6,067 nucleotides of DNA, taken from contig JAAXIL010000067.1 of the NCBI GenBank assembly GCA_012270355.1, positions 436 through 6,502 of the forward strand, in the 5' to 3' direction. The translations under genes and the position numbers were made by a program. How positions within the stretch are numbered: position 1 is the stretch's first letter; every line of letters starts with the position of its first letter. The notes beneath the pieces were generated by a model. That model was not told where the DNA came from, ran no database searches, and worked only from the letters and a program-made list of their open reading frames with translations. The stretch comes from Psychrobacter sp. (GTDB taxonomy: Bacteria; Pseudomonadota; Gammaproteobacteria; Pseudomonadales; Moraxellaceae). Of the stretch, positions 1 to 5,885 are shown one piece after another.

Positions 1-2
1 GG

Positions 3-206
3 GTTCTACACATTTTAAAAAAAATAAAAGACGATTTACCAGATTTCATAGTATTGCTGCGTCCTACGAGTCCCTTTAGAACTTCAAATTTTATAGATAG
101 TTCAATAGAAAAACTTTTAAAAAATCCAAAGTATGACTCAGCAAGAGCTGTAAGAATGGTTAAAGAACATCCTGACAAAAAATTCCGCGGCAAACAGCCC
201 AATTAG
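3..206 (+). pseudogene. Fragment of a CMP-sugar (acylneuraminate-type) cytidylyltransferase, joined to pheA
   Basis: This reading frame is open from the window edge to a TAG at 204-206 (67 codons). It reads as the middle of a NeuA/PseF/LegF-like cytidylyltransferase: a hydrophobic strand FIVLL, then the family hallmark RPTSPFRT (about residues 20-27 of the fragment), a helix FIDSSIEKLL, then DSARAV and VKEHPDK. In this family these enzymes activate nonulosonic acids such as sialic, pseudaminic or legionaminic acid with CTP for surface glycans. Resemblance stops after HPDK, where a KMW/KMF-like continuation is expected. The last residues (FRGKQPN) are probably out-of-frame reading of pheA. GC is 31% over 1-180, against 52% in the adjacent pheA sample, which points to a different origin. 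The N-terminal CTP-binding part lies off the window and the C-terminal half is absent. The family call is good; the exact sugar substrate cannot be told. Confidence 0.7.
177..190. other. Junction between low-GC cytidylyltransferase fragment and truncated pheA
   Basis: Cytidylyltransferase-like residues end with HPDK at about 180. In the pheA frame, recognisable P-protein linker sequence (NSPISDEK, just before MARLFREIMS) begins at about 193. The pheA frame is open upstream only to 154, after a TAA at 151-153, and the codons from 154 to about 186 do not look like chorismate mutase. Base composition changes from 31% to about 52% GC across the point. No terminal inverted repeat, target duplication, transposase or tRNA is visible at the join. 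The A-run followed by TTCCGCGG could have given a short microhomology. Both a genuine deletion/recombination and an assembly chimera fit. Confidence 0.7.
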
Positions 207-216
207 CGATGAAAAA

Positions 217-1086
217 ATGGCTCGCCTGTTTCGGGAAATTATGTCGGTGTGTCTCGATTTAGAAGCCCCGCAAACCATCGCTTATTTGGGTCCTGTCGGC
301 ACATTTACGCATGCCGCTGCCTTAAAACACTTTGGTAAAGCCTCGACGACCGTACCACTGACAACCATTGGCGATGTGTTTCGGGAAGTTGAGTCAGGGT
401 CTGCCATGTATGGCGTAGTGCCTGTTGAGAACTCCTCAGAAGGCGTGGTGAATCATACGTTAGATGGGTTTTTGGGATCGACGCTCAAAATTATCGGTGA
501 GGTGGAATTGCCCATTCATCAGCATTTTTTGGTGGCAGAACACACCAAGGTCGATAATCTAAGTCGAATTTATTCACATCAACAATCGCTTGCCCAATGT
601 CGGCATTGGCTTGACGTGAATTTTCCCAATGTCGAGCGAGTGCAAGTATCGAGTAATGGTGAGGCAGCTCGCAGACTTAAAAATGAATGGCATTCAGCAG
701 CGATTGCAGGCGAGGTTGCAATGGCAGAATATGGCTTGCACAAACTGCATGCCAACATTGAGGACAACCCTAACAACACCACTCGTTTTTTAATCATCGG
801 GAAAGAAGCGATTGAGCCGTCGGGGAATGATAAAACGTCTATCGTGGTATCTGCTCACGACAAAGCTGGGGCACTCAGTGACATTCTAAAACCGCTCTCG
901 AAACACGGCGTATCGATGACCAGCATCGAGACCCGCCCAGAGCGTCCGAACAAATGGGCGTATGTGTTTTTCATCGACATGAATGGGCATATCAATGATG
1001 ACAACGTGAAAGCCGCCATTGAAGACATTCGCCCGATGGTCAAGGATTTGCGGGTGCTTGGGTCGTATCCTAAAGCCGTGATTTGA
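217..1086 (+). CDS. pheA: Prephenate dehydratase with ACT domain; P-protein lacking its chorismate mutase domain
   Basis: This enzyme converts prephenate to phenylpyruvate in phenylalanine synthesis, in the cytosol. The dehydratase domain spans about residues 20-195: AYLGPVGTF (22-30), GVVPVENSSEG (66-76), SHQQSLAQC (120-128), AAIAGE (161-166) and the active-site TTRF (188-191). A C-terminal ACT domain (about 207-285) carries GAL (218-220) and ETRP (238-241), the family's phenylalanine-binding motifs, so feedback inhibition by Phe is likely. Residues 1-19 (MARLFREIMS and following) match the linker between the chorismate mutase and dehydratase domains of gamma-proteobacterial P-proteins. The gene has therefore lost roughly its first 90 codons to the junction at 177-190; it is not a naturally monofunctional enzyme. 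ATG 217 is the first in-frame ATG after the junction and has no good Shine-Dalgarno, so expression is doubtful. The intact gene would normally precede hisC. Confidence 0.9.
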   Translation: MARLFREIMSVCLDLEAPQTIAYLGPVGTFTHAAALKHFGKASTTVPLTTIGDVFREVESGSAMYGVVPVENSSEGVVNHTLDGFLGSTLKIIGEVELPIHQHFLVAEHTKVDNLSRIYSHQQSLAQCRHWLDVNFPNVERVQVSSNGEAARRLKNEWHSAAIAGEVAMAEYGLHKLHANIEDNPNNTTRFLIIGKEAIEPSGNDKTSIVVSAHDKAGALSDILKPLSKHGVSMTSIETRPERPNKWAYVFFIDMNGHINDDNVKAAIEDIRPMVKDLRVLGSYPKAVI

Positions 1087-1170
1087 TTGATTTAACTTGC
1101 TGCATTTTATTAGAGTTATGTCTAAGCGAGGGCTTCCAGTCCTTTAAACTTATAACTAAATCTGTAAACT

Positions 1171-1191
1171 GGCTGGGCTAAAGCCCCAGCC
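1171..1191 (+). terminator. GC-rich hairpin between pheA and hisC; possible terminator, attenuator or REP-like element
   Basis: GGCTGGG (1171-1177) pairs perfectly with CCCAGCC (1185-1191), giving a 7-bp stem with a CTAAAGC loop. The stem can extend by C-G and T-A pairs if one C is bulged. It lies 85 bp after the pheA stop. There is no T-run behind it (TGCATCATTC follows), so it is a poor intrinsic terminator on this strand, and the reverse strand has only a short TTT. It may terminate weakly, stabilise the pheA mRNA 3' end, or be a copy of a short palindromic genomic repeat. Confidence 0.4.
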
Positions 1192-1216
1192 TGCATCATT
1201 CATCATAGATAAGTTA

Positions 1217-1245
1217 TTCTGGTGGCAGCCTATTAAACCTATAAA
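1217..1245 (+). promoter_or_regulatory. Weak candidate promoter for hisC-tyrA·aroA
   Basis: TTCTGG at 1217-1222 and TATAAA at 1240-1245 are separated by 17 bp and lie downstream of the hairpin, 31 bp before the hisC ATG. The -10 box matches five of six consensus positions; the -35 box is poor. It is offered because the hairpin and the 190-bp gap make an internal promoter plausible. Confidence 0.25.
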
Positions 1246-1276
1246 GTAATTCCCTATTTTACGTTAGAGAAACGTC

Positions 1277-2422
1277 ATGCAAAGCTCTACCCACATTCAA
1301 GCGAACCCAAACGCTATCCAACCTGCGTACCCTAGCATTTTGGACATTCAAGCCTATCAGATAGGCAAGCCTATTGATGAGTTGACCCGAGAACTGGGTT
1401 TAACCGATGTCGTAAAACTTGCCAGCAACGAAAACCCGCTCGGTTGTTCGCCTAAGGTGACATTGGCGATTACGCAAGAGCTCGGCGGGCTGGCTCGTTA
1501 TCCTGATGGCAATGGTTATTATTTGAAGCAGACCATTAGCGATAAAACTCAGACTGACCTAGAACAAATCACGCTTGGCAATGGCTCAAACGACATTTTA
1601 GACCTGATTGCTCGCACCTTTGTGAGTTCGGACGATGCGGTGATTTATAGTCAATATGCGTTTGTGGTGTATCAAATGGTCACCAAAATGCAAGGGGCGA
1701 CGGGCGTTGAAGTACCTGCTAAACGCTATGGACATGATTTAGAAGCGATGCTGGATGGGGTGAAAAATAACGCCAATGCCAAAGTGGTGTTTATTGCCAA
1801 TCCAAATAATCCGACGGGCACACTACTCACTCATGATGACGTGCGAGCGTTTGCATCGCAAGTCGATGCCCTCAATAAAAGTGAGCATCGGCAAGTGTTG
1901 GTGGTGCTAGACGAAGCTTATATTGAGTACTCACCCGAGAGCAATAATCGGGCATTGCTAGATGAATTTGATAACGTGATTTTGGTACGGACTTTTTCTA
2001 AAGCCTATGGATTGGCTGGTCTGCGAGTGGGCTATGCCATCAGTTCACCTGCGGTAAGCGAGATGATGAATCGTTTGCGTCAACCGTTTAATGTGAATAC
2101 GCTGGCTCAAGTTGCCGCCATTGCAAGCTTACAAGACGACGCATTTATCGACACCTGTCGCACCATGAACGAACAACAACGTCGCTGGCTTTGCAAGCAA
2201 TGCGACGTACTAGGATTGGCGTTTGTGCCATCGTCGGCAAACTTTGTGATGATTGAAGTCGGCGATGGGCAAGCAGTGTATCAAGCATTGCTTGAACAAG
2301 GTGTAATTGTACGTCCACTGGTGGGCTATGGACTTCCAAATTGGGTGCGAGTCACCGTCGGCACGCCCGAGGACAATACTCGTTTGATTGACACGCTCAC
2401 CGACGTGCTGGAAACGGTCTAA
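1277..2422 (+). CDS. hisC: Histidinol-phosphate / aromatic aminotransferase (PLP fold type I)
   Basis: A cytosolic PLP enzyme of the HisC family, 381 residues against about 350-370 usual, with a longer N-terminus. Visible motifs are KLASNENPLG (47-56), ANPNNPTGT (174-182, with N178 as the likely PLP-contacting Asn), LDEAYIEY (211-218, D212 and Y215), TFSKAYGLAGLRVGY (239-253, Schiff-base lysine K242 and phosphate-contacting R250) and NWVRVTVG (355-362, with substrate-carboxylate/phosphate R358). The family transfers the amino group from glutamate to imidazole-acetol phosphate in histidine synthesis. Homologues sitting between pheA and tyrA, as here, commonly also act on phenylpyruvate and 4-hydroxyphenylpyruvate, so the main role here may be the last step of Phe/Tyr synthesis. 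ATG 1277 has AGAGA six bases upstream. The stop lies 3 bp before tyrA·aroA, so the two are almost certainly co-transcribed. The family is certain; substrate preference is inferred from context. Confidence 0.93.
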   Translation: MQSSTHIQANPNAIQPAYPSILDIQAYQIGKPIDELTRELGLTDVVKLASNENPLGCSPKVTLAITQELGGLARYPDGNGYYLKQTISDKTQTDLEQITLGNGSNDILDLIARTFVSSDDAVIYSQYAFVVYQMVTKMQGATGVEVPAKRYGHDLEAMLDGVKNNANAKVVFIANPNNPTGTLLTHDDVRAFASQVDALNKSEHRQVLVVLDEAYIEYSPESNNRALLDEFDNVILVRTFSKAYGLAGLRVGYAISSPAVSEMMNRLRQPFNVNTLAQVAAIASLQDDAFIDTCRTMNEQQRRWLCKQCDVLGLAFVPSSANFVMIEVGDGQAVYQALLEQGVIVRPLVGYGLPNWVRVTVGTPEDNTRLIDTLTDVLETV

Positions 2423-2425
2423 CTC

Positions 2426-4831
2426 ATGTCTGAAGGTGTGGCGACATACGAGGGTTTAGATGACCCACTTTTTCACCAAGTTGGCATCATTGGGTTGGGG
2501 CTGATTGGGGCAAGTCTGGCTCAAGCGATATTTGATAGAAGGCTTGCAACGTCGATAGTCGCAATAGACACCAACCAGGCCAGCATTGAGGCAGGGATTT
2601 CCTGCGGTTTGCTGACTGATGGCGGACTGAGCATTCAATCCGATGCGGATAAATTAGCAAATTGTGATTTGATTGTCGTTGCCGTGCCTGTCAAAGCCGT
2701 CCCAATGGTGTTTGAACAGTTGGCTGATGCGATATCAAAAGGTGAGATTTTATCAAATTGTTTGATTACCGACGTAGGCAGTACCAAACAAACCATCGTT
2801 ACCGCTTATCGGGAAGCATTCGCAAAGTTTCCAACCGTTTATGCCAGTAATTTGCCACATTTTGTGCCTGCTCACCCCATTGCAGGGGCGGAAAAATCGG
2901 GTTTCAATGCTCGCCGAGGCGATTTGTTTCATCAGCACAAAGTGATTGTTTGCCCGTTACCCGAATCAAGTGCTAAAGCGGTGCAACAAGTGTCTGCCCT
3001 TTGGCGTGGCGTTGGGGCGGAAGTGATGACGATGGATGCCGATCATCATGATAGAGTGCTTGCTCATACCAGCCATTTGCCACATTTGCTCGCATTTACG
3101 TTGGTTGAGCAACTGGCAAGCCATAACGATAACATGGATATTTTTCGCTATGCGGCAGGCGGCTTTCGCGATTTTACCCGCATTGCTGCCTCTGATCCAA
3201 CCATGTGGCATGATATATTTTATGCCAACGAAGCTGCCATTTTGACGGCACTGGACGACTTCGAAAGCCAGCTTGACCACTTACGCCAACTGATCTTACG
3301 CAAAGATTCGACTGCCTTACTTGGAATGCTTGGGCGGGTGCAATCCGCTCGCCAGCATTTTGGGCACATGCTAACCGCTACGCCATACAGTCAACCGCTT
3401 CATTCAACACAAGCTAACCATTCCAAAAATAGCCATTCATCAGAACCTCATTCGGAAGTTTATATGTCAGACCAATCGCTAAATTTCATCATTAACCCCA
3501 CCGAAACACCGATTCGATTACAAGGAAGCATCAGTGTACCAGGTGATAAGTCGGTATCGCATCGCAGCATCATGTTTGGCAGTTTAGCGAATGGCGTGAC
3601 AAAAGTAACAGGCTTTTTAGAAGGCGAGGATGCTTTAGCAACGTTGCAAGCCTTTAAAGATATGGGCGTGACCATCGAAGGACCAAAAGACGGCGAAGTC
3701 ATTATTCATGGGGTGGGCATGCACGGTCTAAAGCCCAGCCCGAACCCGCTATATATGGGCAATTCTGGCACAAGTATGCGACTGCTGGCTGGTATTTTGT
3801 CTGCTCAAGCCTTTGATAGTGTGATGACAGGAGATGCCAGTTTGTCTAAACGTCCAATGGAACGGGTTGCTAAACCGCTCAGAGAGATGGGAGCGGTAAT
3901 CCAAACCACGGGCGAAAAAGGTACTGCTCCCATTAGCATTACTGGCAGAGATAAAACAGGTAAGGCATTACACGGCATCACCTATGCGATGCCTGTCGCT
4001 TCGGCTCAAGTTAAATCCTGCTTGCTACTGGCAGGCTTGTGGGCGGACGGCGACACCGTCATTACCCAACCTGAAATTACTCGTGACCACACGGAGCGGA
4101 TGCTGAATGCGTTTGGGCTAGACGTTAAAACCGAAGGCAATACCATCCGTTTAACCGGCGGTGAACAGCTAACGGCTTGCGACATCGCCGTGCCCGCCGA
4201 CATCTCATCGGCAGCCTTTTTTATGGTAGCGGCAAGCATTGCCCATGACAGTGAGTTGACCCTAAAACAAGTCGGCATCAACCCAACTCGCACAGGCGTG
4301 ATTGATATCCTTAAACTGATGGGGGCAGACATAACGCTGAGTAATGAGAAGTCCATTGGCGGTGAGCCTGTGGCGGACATTACTGTTAAGTCAGCTCAAC
4401 TGCACGGCAGCAACATTCCGCCAGAGCTGGTGCCCCTTGCCATTGATGAGTTTCCTGCGTTGTTTGTCGCTGCCAGCTGTGCCACTGGACGTACAACATT
4501 GACAGGGGCGAAAGAGCTACGAGTGAAAGAGTCCGACCGCATTGCGGTGATGGCAACGGGATTGCAAACCTTAGGGATAGACTGCACCGTGCTGGACGAT
4601 GGCATCATCATCGAAGGCAAGGGCAAAGAAGAAGAGGCAAATACCAGCTCAATCTTTACTGGTGGCGTGATTGACACCCATCACGACCATCGCATTGCCA
4701 TGAGCTTTGCGATGGCGAGCCTTCGAGCCTCTAAGCAAATCGTGATTCGGGGCGTAGAAACGGTGAATACCAGCTTCCCAAATTTCGCAGGACTTGCCAA
4801 TCAAATCGGTATGAACATTCAGGTTCTGTAA
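2426..4831 (+). CDS. tyrA-aroA: Fused prephenate (cyclohexadienyl) dehydrogenase / 3-phosphoshikimate 1-carboxyvinyltransferase
   Basis: A bifunctional 801-residue cytosolic protein. The TyrA half (about 18-312) has the Rossmann motif GLGLIG (23-28), acidic D48 at the end of the second strand (suggesting NAD+ rather than NADP+), TDVGSTK (115-121), HPIAGAEKSG (150-159, with H150 the likely catalytic His), HTSHLPH (214-220) and FRDFTRIAASDPTMW (247-261, with R252 the likely prephenate-binding Arg). It has neither a chorismate mutase nor an ACT domain. A Ser/His-rich linker (321-346) leads to the AroA half (about 355-801), which makes EPSP from shikimate-3-phosphate and PEP: PGDKSVSHR (372-380), GNSGTSMR (445-452), SAQVK (526-530), RDHTE (553-557), NPTRTG (619-624), IDEFPAL (673-679), KELRVKESDR (696-705) and DHRIAMSFA (754-762). 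Such fusions are known from pseudomonads and Acinetobacter. It starts 3 bp after hisC with only a weak upstream GGAA, consistent with translational coupling. An internal start (ATG 3464) may give free AroA. Confidence 0.95.
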   Translation: MSEGVATYEGLDDPLFHQVGIIGLGLIGASLAQAIFDRRLATSIVAIDTNQASIEAGISCGLLTDGGLSIQSDADKLANCDLIVVAVPVKAVPMVFEQLADAISKGEILSNCLITDVGSTKQTIVTAYREAFAKFPTVYASNLPHFVPAHPIAGAEKSGFNARRGDLFHQHKVIVCPLPESSAKAVQQVSALWRGVGAEVMTMDADHHDRVLAHTSHLPHLLAFTLVEQLASHNDNMDIFRYAAGGFRDFTRIAASDPTMWHDIFYANEAAILTALDDFESQLDHLRQLILRKDSTALLGMLGRVQSARQHFGHMLTATPYSQPLHSTQANHSKNSHSSEPHSEVYMSDQSLNFIINPTETPIRLQGSISVPGDKSVSHRSIMFGSLANGVTKVTGFLEGEDALATLQAFKDMGVTIEGPKDGEVIIHGVGMHGLKPSPNPLYMGNSGTSMRLLAGILSAQAFDSVMTGDASLSKRPMERVAKPLREMGAVIQTTGEKGTAPISITGRDKTGKALHGITYAMPVASAQVKSCLLLAGLWADGDTVITQPEITRDHTERMLNAFGLDVKTEGNTIRLTGGEQLTACDIAVPADISSAAFFMVAASIAHDSELTLKQVGINPTRTGVIDILKLMGADITLSNEKSIGGEPVADITVKSAQLHGSNIPPELVPLAIDEFPALFVAASCATGRTTLTGAKELRVKESDRIAVMATGLQTLGIDCTVLDDGIIIEGKGKEEEANTSSIFTGGVIDTHHDHRIAMSFAMASLRASKQIVIRGVETVNTSFPNFAGLANQIGMNIQVL
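3454..3466 (+). promoter_or_regulatory. Internal ribosome-binding site and ATG within tyrA·aroA, possible separate AroA start
   Basis: GGAAG at 3454-3458 lies 5 bases before an in-frame ATG at 3464-3466 (Met347). The site falls exactly at the end of the Ser/His-rich linker and about 25 residues ahead of the PGDKS motif. Translation from here would give a 455-residue, full-length stand-alone EPSP synthase. The spacing and strength are better than those in front of the fused gene's own ATG at 2426. Whether it is used is inference. Confidence 0.45.
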
Positions 4832-4851
4832 ATCAAACAATGGCTTATCAA

Positions 4852-4884
4852 AATCCCTCTGTAGCTTCAGAGGGATTATTTTTT
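4852..4884 (+). terminator. Rho-independent terminator after tyrA·aroA
   Basis: AATCCCTCTG (4852-4861) and CAGAGGGATT (4868-4877) form a perfect 10-bp stem with a six-base loop (TAGCTT), followed by A and six T (4879-4884). It lies 20 bp after the tyrA·aroA stop and ends the aromatic gene unit. A shorter T-run (TTTT) follows on the reverse strand, so weak action in that direction is possible, though no gene on that strand needs it here. Confidence 0.92.
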
Positions 4885-4908
4885 AGCGTAAAGCGTTTAA
4901 GTTATAAT
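4880..4908 (+). promoter_or_regulatory. Candidate sigma-70 promoter for rarD-folB
   Basis: A perfect -10 box TATAAT lies at 4903-4908. With a 17-bp spacer the -35 box is TTTTTA (4880-4885), a poor match that overlaps the T-run of the preceding terminator. The expected transcription start, about 4914-4916, is at or just past the ATG at 4912, which bears on the choice of the rarD start. The position directly behind a strong terminator supports it as the promoter for the downstream unit. Confidence 0.5.
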
Positions 4909-4911
4909 TTT

Positions 4912-5865
4912 ATGGCACGACTTCCCACAGCGACCAAGCCCATTCAAACCAAACCTGTTGGCATCATGCAAGCTTTGGGGGCATTTTTGATTTGGGGGTG
5001 TTTCCCGCTCTATTTTAAGCAATTACAAGCCTACTCTTCGGTAGAAATCATTGGGCATCGCATCGTGTGGACGTTTGTCTGCTTGATGGGCGTTATGCTG
5101 ATATTTCGTTTGCTTGGCAAACGTTGGACGTGGTGGCGACTGATTAAGGATAAACCAAAATGGCTTGGCATAACCTTAATTTCTGGGCTACTTATTGCGG
5201 GCAATTGGTTGGTTTATGTATGGGCGGTAAGTCATAATCAAGTGCTTGAAGCGAGCCTCGGCTATTTCATCAATCCGCTATTTGGTATCTTGCTGTCGAT
5301 GCTGTTTTTGGGCGAAAAGTTGCGTCCACTGCAATGGTTAGCGGTGGGTTTGGCGACAATTTCGGTGCTCATTCAGATTGTCATGCTCGGACACTTGCCT
5401 TGGATATCGCTCTTGCTGGCGTGTACCTTTAGCGTTTATGGCATCATTCAACGCAAAACGCCTCTGACTGCTGTCGATGCCATGCTGATTGAAACCGCTT
5501 TGCTCATGCCACTTGCGGTCTGGTGGTTTTCTCACGCTAATGTAGCGAGTTCGAACCTATCGTTTTGGACGAGTGATGCCATTTGGTTTTTGACGCTGGC
5601 AGGACCCATCACCTTAGTCCCGCTACTGCTCTTTAACAAAGCGACCAAAAATGTGGCGTTTAGCATTTTGAGTTTTTTAAACTATTTAACGCCAAGCATG
5701 ATATTTTTATTGGCGGTATTTTATTATCATGAACCTTTCGACCACAATCGGTTGATGCTCTTCGGTTTGATTTGGTTAGGTCTCGCACTATTCAGCATCG
5801 ATTTGTGGCAACACCGCCCTGCCAAACAATGGGCAAAACAACAAGCACAATTAAAGCAAAGATAA
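4912..5865 (+). CDS. rarD: RarD-like DMT-superfamily (EamA) membrane transporter
   Basis: An inner-membrane protein of 317 residues (RarD proteins are about 295-300) with roughly ten hydrophobic segments, among them about 16-35, 51-67, 84-106, 118-134, 141-158, 162-179, 191-205, 222-240, 250-271 and 281-299. RarD-type features are FLIWGCFPLYFK (25-36), IIGHRIVWTF (46-55), LEASLGYFINPL (112-123) and FLGEKLRPLQW (132-142). The C-terminus is basic and Lys/Gln-rich. RarD homologues are predicted drug/metabolite exporters; the name comes from a chloramphenicol-sensitivity link, and the true substrate is not settled. Start choice: an in-frame ATG at 4840 lies upstream of the terminator hairpin and would place the hairpin inside the gene, so it is unlikely. 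ATG 4912 gives a short polar N-terminus before the first membrane segment. ATG 4966 (299 residues) is the alternative and fits the promoter better. No start has a good ribosome-binding site. Confidence 0.88.
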   Translation: MARLPTATKPIQTKPVGIMQALGAFLIWGCFPLYFKQLQAYSSVEIIGHRIVWTFVCLMGVMLIFRLLGKRWTWWRLIKDKPKWLGITLISGLLIAGNWLVYVWAVSHNQVLEASLGYFINPLFGILLSMLFLGEKLRPLQWLAVGLATISVLIQIVMLGHLPWISLLLACTFSVYGIIQRKTPLTAVDAMLIETALLMPLAVWWFSHANVASSNLSFWTSDAIWFLTLAGPITLVPLLLFNKATKNVAFSILSFLNYLTPSMIFLLAVFYYHEPFDHNRLMLFGLIWLGLALFSIDLWQHRPAKQWAKQQAQLKQR

Positions 5866-5874
5866 CCTAAACTT

Positions 5875-5880
5875 GAGGTG
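5875..5880 (+). promoter_or_regulatory. Strong ribosome-binding site for folB
   Basis: GAGGTG lies five bases before ATG 5886, the best Shine-Dalgarno in the window. It supports the longer folB start over a GTG at 5958, which sits right at the beginning of conserved sequence. No terminator is visible between the rarD stop and this site (20-bp gap), so folB is probably read with rarD. Confidence 0.75.
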
Positions 5881-5885
5881 ATTTA

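Larger units (their letters stand above)
1087..1276 (+). other. pheA-hisC intergenic region (190 bp leader with hairpins)
   Basis: This gap separates pheA from hisC, genes that often lie close together in this cluster. It holds a strong GC-rich hairpin (1171-1191), an alternative pairing arm GGGCTTCCAG at 1130-1139, and a nine-codon open frame MSKRGLPVL (1118-1147). Weak promoter-like boxes occur at TTGATT 1083-1088 with TTTTAT 1105-1110 (16-bp spacer), and at TTCTGG 1217-1222 with TATAAA 1240-1245 (17-bp spacer). None is close to consensus at both hexamers. AGAGA at 1266-1270, six bases before the hisC ATG, is a modest ribosome-binding site. Presence of the hairpin suggests that hisC-tyrA·aroA may be expressed partly independently of pheA, which is inference. 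Confidence 0.5.

Noticed and set aside
1..180. A frameshifted chorismate mutase domain upstream of pheA
   Set aside because: None of the three forward frames shows chorismate mutase sequence; one frame clearly reads as a cytidylyltransferase and composition differs from pheA.
1192..1207. CATCATTCATCAT as His codons of a histidine leader peptide
   Set aside because: Only two consecutive His codons occur in any frame, no start codon with a ribosome-binding site precedes them, and they lie after the hairpin instead of before it.
3036..3245. Forward open frame in another phase inside tyrA, with hydrophobic residues
   Set aside because: It fully overlaps the HTSHLPH to FRDFTRI region of TyrA in a different frame, and the composition follows from the overlap.
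2966..3280. Reverse-strand open frame of 104 codons inside tyrA
   Set aside because: It lies wholly within well-conserved TyrA codons, has no recognisable motif, and is explained as the antisense of a real gene.
4006..4380. Reverse-strand open frame of 124 codons inside aroA
   Set aside because: It is the antisense of conserved EPSP synthase sequence, with no family resemblance.
4840..4911. In-frame ATG at 4840 extending rarD by 24 codons
   Set aside because: There is no ribosome-binding site, the codons run through the perfect terminator hairpin at 4852-4884, and the added residues do not resemble RarD N-termini.
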